Positions 7,297 to 8,251 of a DNA stretch of 8,251 nucleotides are shown in pieces (position 1 is the stretch's first letter; every line of letters begins with the position of its first letter). The stretch is from Candidatus Methanomethylicia archaeon (GTDB lineage Archaea; Thermoproteota; Methanomethylicia; Methanomethylicales; Methanomethylicaceae). Under the pieces are notes generated by a model, which was not told the origin of the DNA, searched no databases, and was given only the letters and a program-made list of their open reading frames with translations. Made by a program: the position numbers and the translations under genes. The DNA lies in contig JANHAI010000038.1 in the NCBI GenBank assembly GCA_024464205.1, forward strand, positions 1 to 8,251, written 5' to 3'.

Positions 7297-7784
7297 TTCT
7301 TCTCCCCCTTTATCAGCGATATGCTTTCCACTGGGATCAGCTCGCGCAGTGCTTCGATCGTCTCAGGAGGGGCTCTAATTGGCTTCTTGAGTACCTCAGC
7401 GAGGGTCATCCTGGGCATGCCCACATCCCTTGCGTGGATCGGGGCAGCCTCACCGAAGACAGAGTATATAGGGCAGGTGTCATGGCAGTTCAGGCAAAAG
7501 ATGCACTTCAAAAGGTCAATCCTAGGGACCTGATCCTTTGTGTAGCCCTCAATTATCTCCACAGGCTTCTCGAGCTTGACCATTGTGATCGCGTCAGTGG
7601 GGCAGACGTTGTAGCACCCCGCGCAGCCTATGCACATCTCGTCAAGGACCGTCGGCGTCGGTGGCACCGATAGTGTGAGTATCTTGTTCCTCATATCGAT
7701 GCTCGTAGCCCTGTCTCCTTTGGCGAGGACCCTTACGATATTTTTGTATGCACCGGTCAGCATTATCCTAAGGAAAGTTATCAT
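7293..7784 (-). CDS. ehbL: Two-cluster ferredoxin subunit, NuoI-like (EhbL-type)
   Basis: This is an electron-relay subunit with two [4Fe-4S] clusters between the polyferredoxin and the small subunit. In 163 residues the first cluster motif is [12 protein letters not shown] (C51, C54, C57, C61) and the second [12 protein letters not shown] (C94, C97, C100, C104). The N-terminal stretch (1-22, [20 protein letters not shown]) is hydrophobic with basic residues and may lie on the membrane surface, as in NuoI. The C-terminal 55 residues hold no cysteine and probably wrap partner subunits. The ATG overlaps the polyferredoxin stop as ATGA; GGTGGTG (7790-7796) sits five bases upstream. Domain identity is secure; the EhbL name follows from the order Fd-small-large-NuoH. 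Confidence 0.88.
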   Translation of the reverse strand: MITFLRIMLTGAYKNIVRVLAKGDRATSIDMRNKILTLSVPPTPTVLDEMCIGCAGCYNVCPTDAITMVKLEKPVEIIEGYTKDQVPRIDLLKCIFCLNCHDTCPIYSVFGEAAPIHARDVGMPRMTLAEVLKKPIRAPPETIEALRELIPVESISLIKGEKK

Positions 7785-8251
7785 GGGAACACCACCGTAT
7801 CTTCAGCTCTACCGTAGACATCTTTTGAGCTGTAAACCTTGAAGACTTTGATGCATTCAGTCGGGCAGGTGAATGCACATGCGCCACACCCGATGCACTT
7901 CTTTGTGTCGATGTAAGCAAGACCATCCTTCAGCGATGGGGCGTGATCACCCTTCAGAGTTAATTTGCAAGCGTCGACGCAGAGGCCGCAGCCGATGCAG
8001 AGGTTCTGGTTTATTGATATCGCGTGTTTCTCAAGCTTCCTCTCGGGCAGGCTGCACCTTATGGGAATGGCGTTCACGGGGCAGTCGGACGCGCATATCT
8101 CGCAGAGTATGCACTTCGTGAGGTCCACGACAGGCTTTGTCTGGGTTATTGGGTTGAAGCTGATTGCATCGGTCGGGCAAACCTTGCTGCAAGTGCCACA
8201 CCTTATGCACGAATCTTCGATCTTGCCATCCCACGAGAGTGGCTTTATCGA
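7781..8251 (-). CDS. ehbK: Polyferredoxin, at least four [4Fe-4S] motifs, N-terminus outside window (EhbK-type)
   Basis: This is probably the entry or exit point for electrons between soluble ferredoxin and the hydrogenase. The frame is open through the window edge; the 156 visible residues hold four complete cluster motifs: CIRCGTCSKVCP (C15-C25, counting from the edge), CILCEICASDCP (C47-C57), CIGCGLCVDAC (C85-C95) and CIGCGACAFTCP (C119-C129). Extra cysteines occur at C66 and C133. The third motif has lysine in place of the usual proline after its last cysteine. A GTG at 8128 could be taken as a start, but it encodes an internal valine directly before the second cluster and the upstream frame carries a full cluster motif, so the gene must begin further upstream. 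Polyferredoxins directly before a two-cluster ferredoxin and the small subunit match ehbK. It could also be another polyferredoxin class (EhaP-like). Confidence 0.88.
   Translation of the reverse strand, partial: SIKPLSWDGKIEDSCIRCGTCSKVCPTDAISFNPITQTKPVVDLTKCILCEICASDCPVNAIPIRCSLPERKLEKHAISINQNLCIGCGLCVDACKLTLKGDHAPSLKDGLAYIDTKKCIGCGACAFTCPTECIKVFKVYSSKDVYGRAEDTVVFP

Larger units (their letters stand above)
1..8251 (-). other. Single-direction gene run: hydrogenase module followed by A1 ATP synthase module
   Basis: All eleven genes read the same way, with overlaps of 1-13 bases or gaps of 1-15 bases. I see no TATA-like/BRE element, T-rich stop signal or hairpin at any junction, including the 15-base gap between the 91-residue protein and subunit F. 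The arrangement is consistent with one transcript across the window, but an internal promoter inside a coding region cannot be excluded. Its true ends lie outside the window on both sides. Confidence 0.6.

Noticed and set aside
7781..8128. Complete ferredoxin starting at the GTG at 8128
   Set aside because: The frame continues upstream to the window edge with another complete four-cysteine motif, so the GTG is an internal valine and the gene is partial.
4573..8251. Complex I or Fpo (F420H2 dehydrogenase-like) module
   Set aside because: The large subunit retains both cysteine pairs (CGIC and DPCxxC) that bind nickel. NuoD and FpoD proteins have lost them.
1..8251. CRISPR arrays, tRNA or rRNA genes, insertion sequences, long repeats
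   Set aside because: Read on both strands, the window is filled almost completely with energy-metabolism coding sequence, and no repeat units, clover-leaf patterns or transposase motifs were seen.

Overview
The window is a stretch of archaeal chromosome in which every recognisable gene lies on the minus strand. The genes are packed end to end, with stop/start overlaps or gaps of at most 15 bases. The archaeal signs are an A-type (A1Ao) ATP synthase gene set, a multi-subunit energy-converting [NiFe] hydrogenase of the methanogen Ehb type, and GGTG/GAGGTG Shine-Dalgarno sites. The ATP synthase order F-E-A-B-D, without the H-I-K-E-C block usual in Euryarchaeota, together with an Ehb-like hydrogenase suggests a non-euryarchaeal (TACK-type) anaerobe, perhaps a methylotrophic methanogen relative such as Methanomethylicia/Verstraetearchaeota. 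That placement is inference, not proven by the sequence.

Reading in the direction of transcription (from 8251 down to 1), the first module is the hydrogenase. It holds a polyferredoxin (7781 to beyond the edge), a two-cluster ferredoxin (7293-7784), the small subunit (6847-7296), the large subunit (5631-6845), a NuoH-like membrane anchor (4573-5643) and a 91-residue protein (4287-4562). This is the order I recall for ehbK-L-M-N-O-P in Methanobacteriales. The large subunit keeps all four nickel-binding cysteines, so this should be a working group 4 hydrogenase and not a complex I or Fpo relative.

The second module begins 15 bases later with no visible promoter or terminator: A1Ao ATP synthase subunits F (3972-4271), E (3370-3975), A (1598-3361), B (219-1598) and D (starting at 208 and leaving the window). 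Subunits C, H, I and K are not in the window.

Together the two modules suggest a simple energy chain. Reduced ferredoxin would pass electrons through the iron-sulfur relay to the NiFe site, H2 would be made, an ion would be pumped by the membrane part, and the ATP synthase would use the gradient. The ion and the direction of flow cannot be read from this window, because the c-ring (K), subunit I and the antiporter-like hydrogenase subunits lie elsewhere. I see no RNA gene, mobile element, CRISPR array, intein, long repeat or non-coding stretch longer than about 15 bases.
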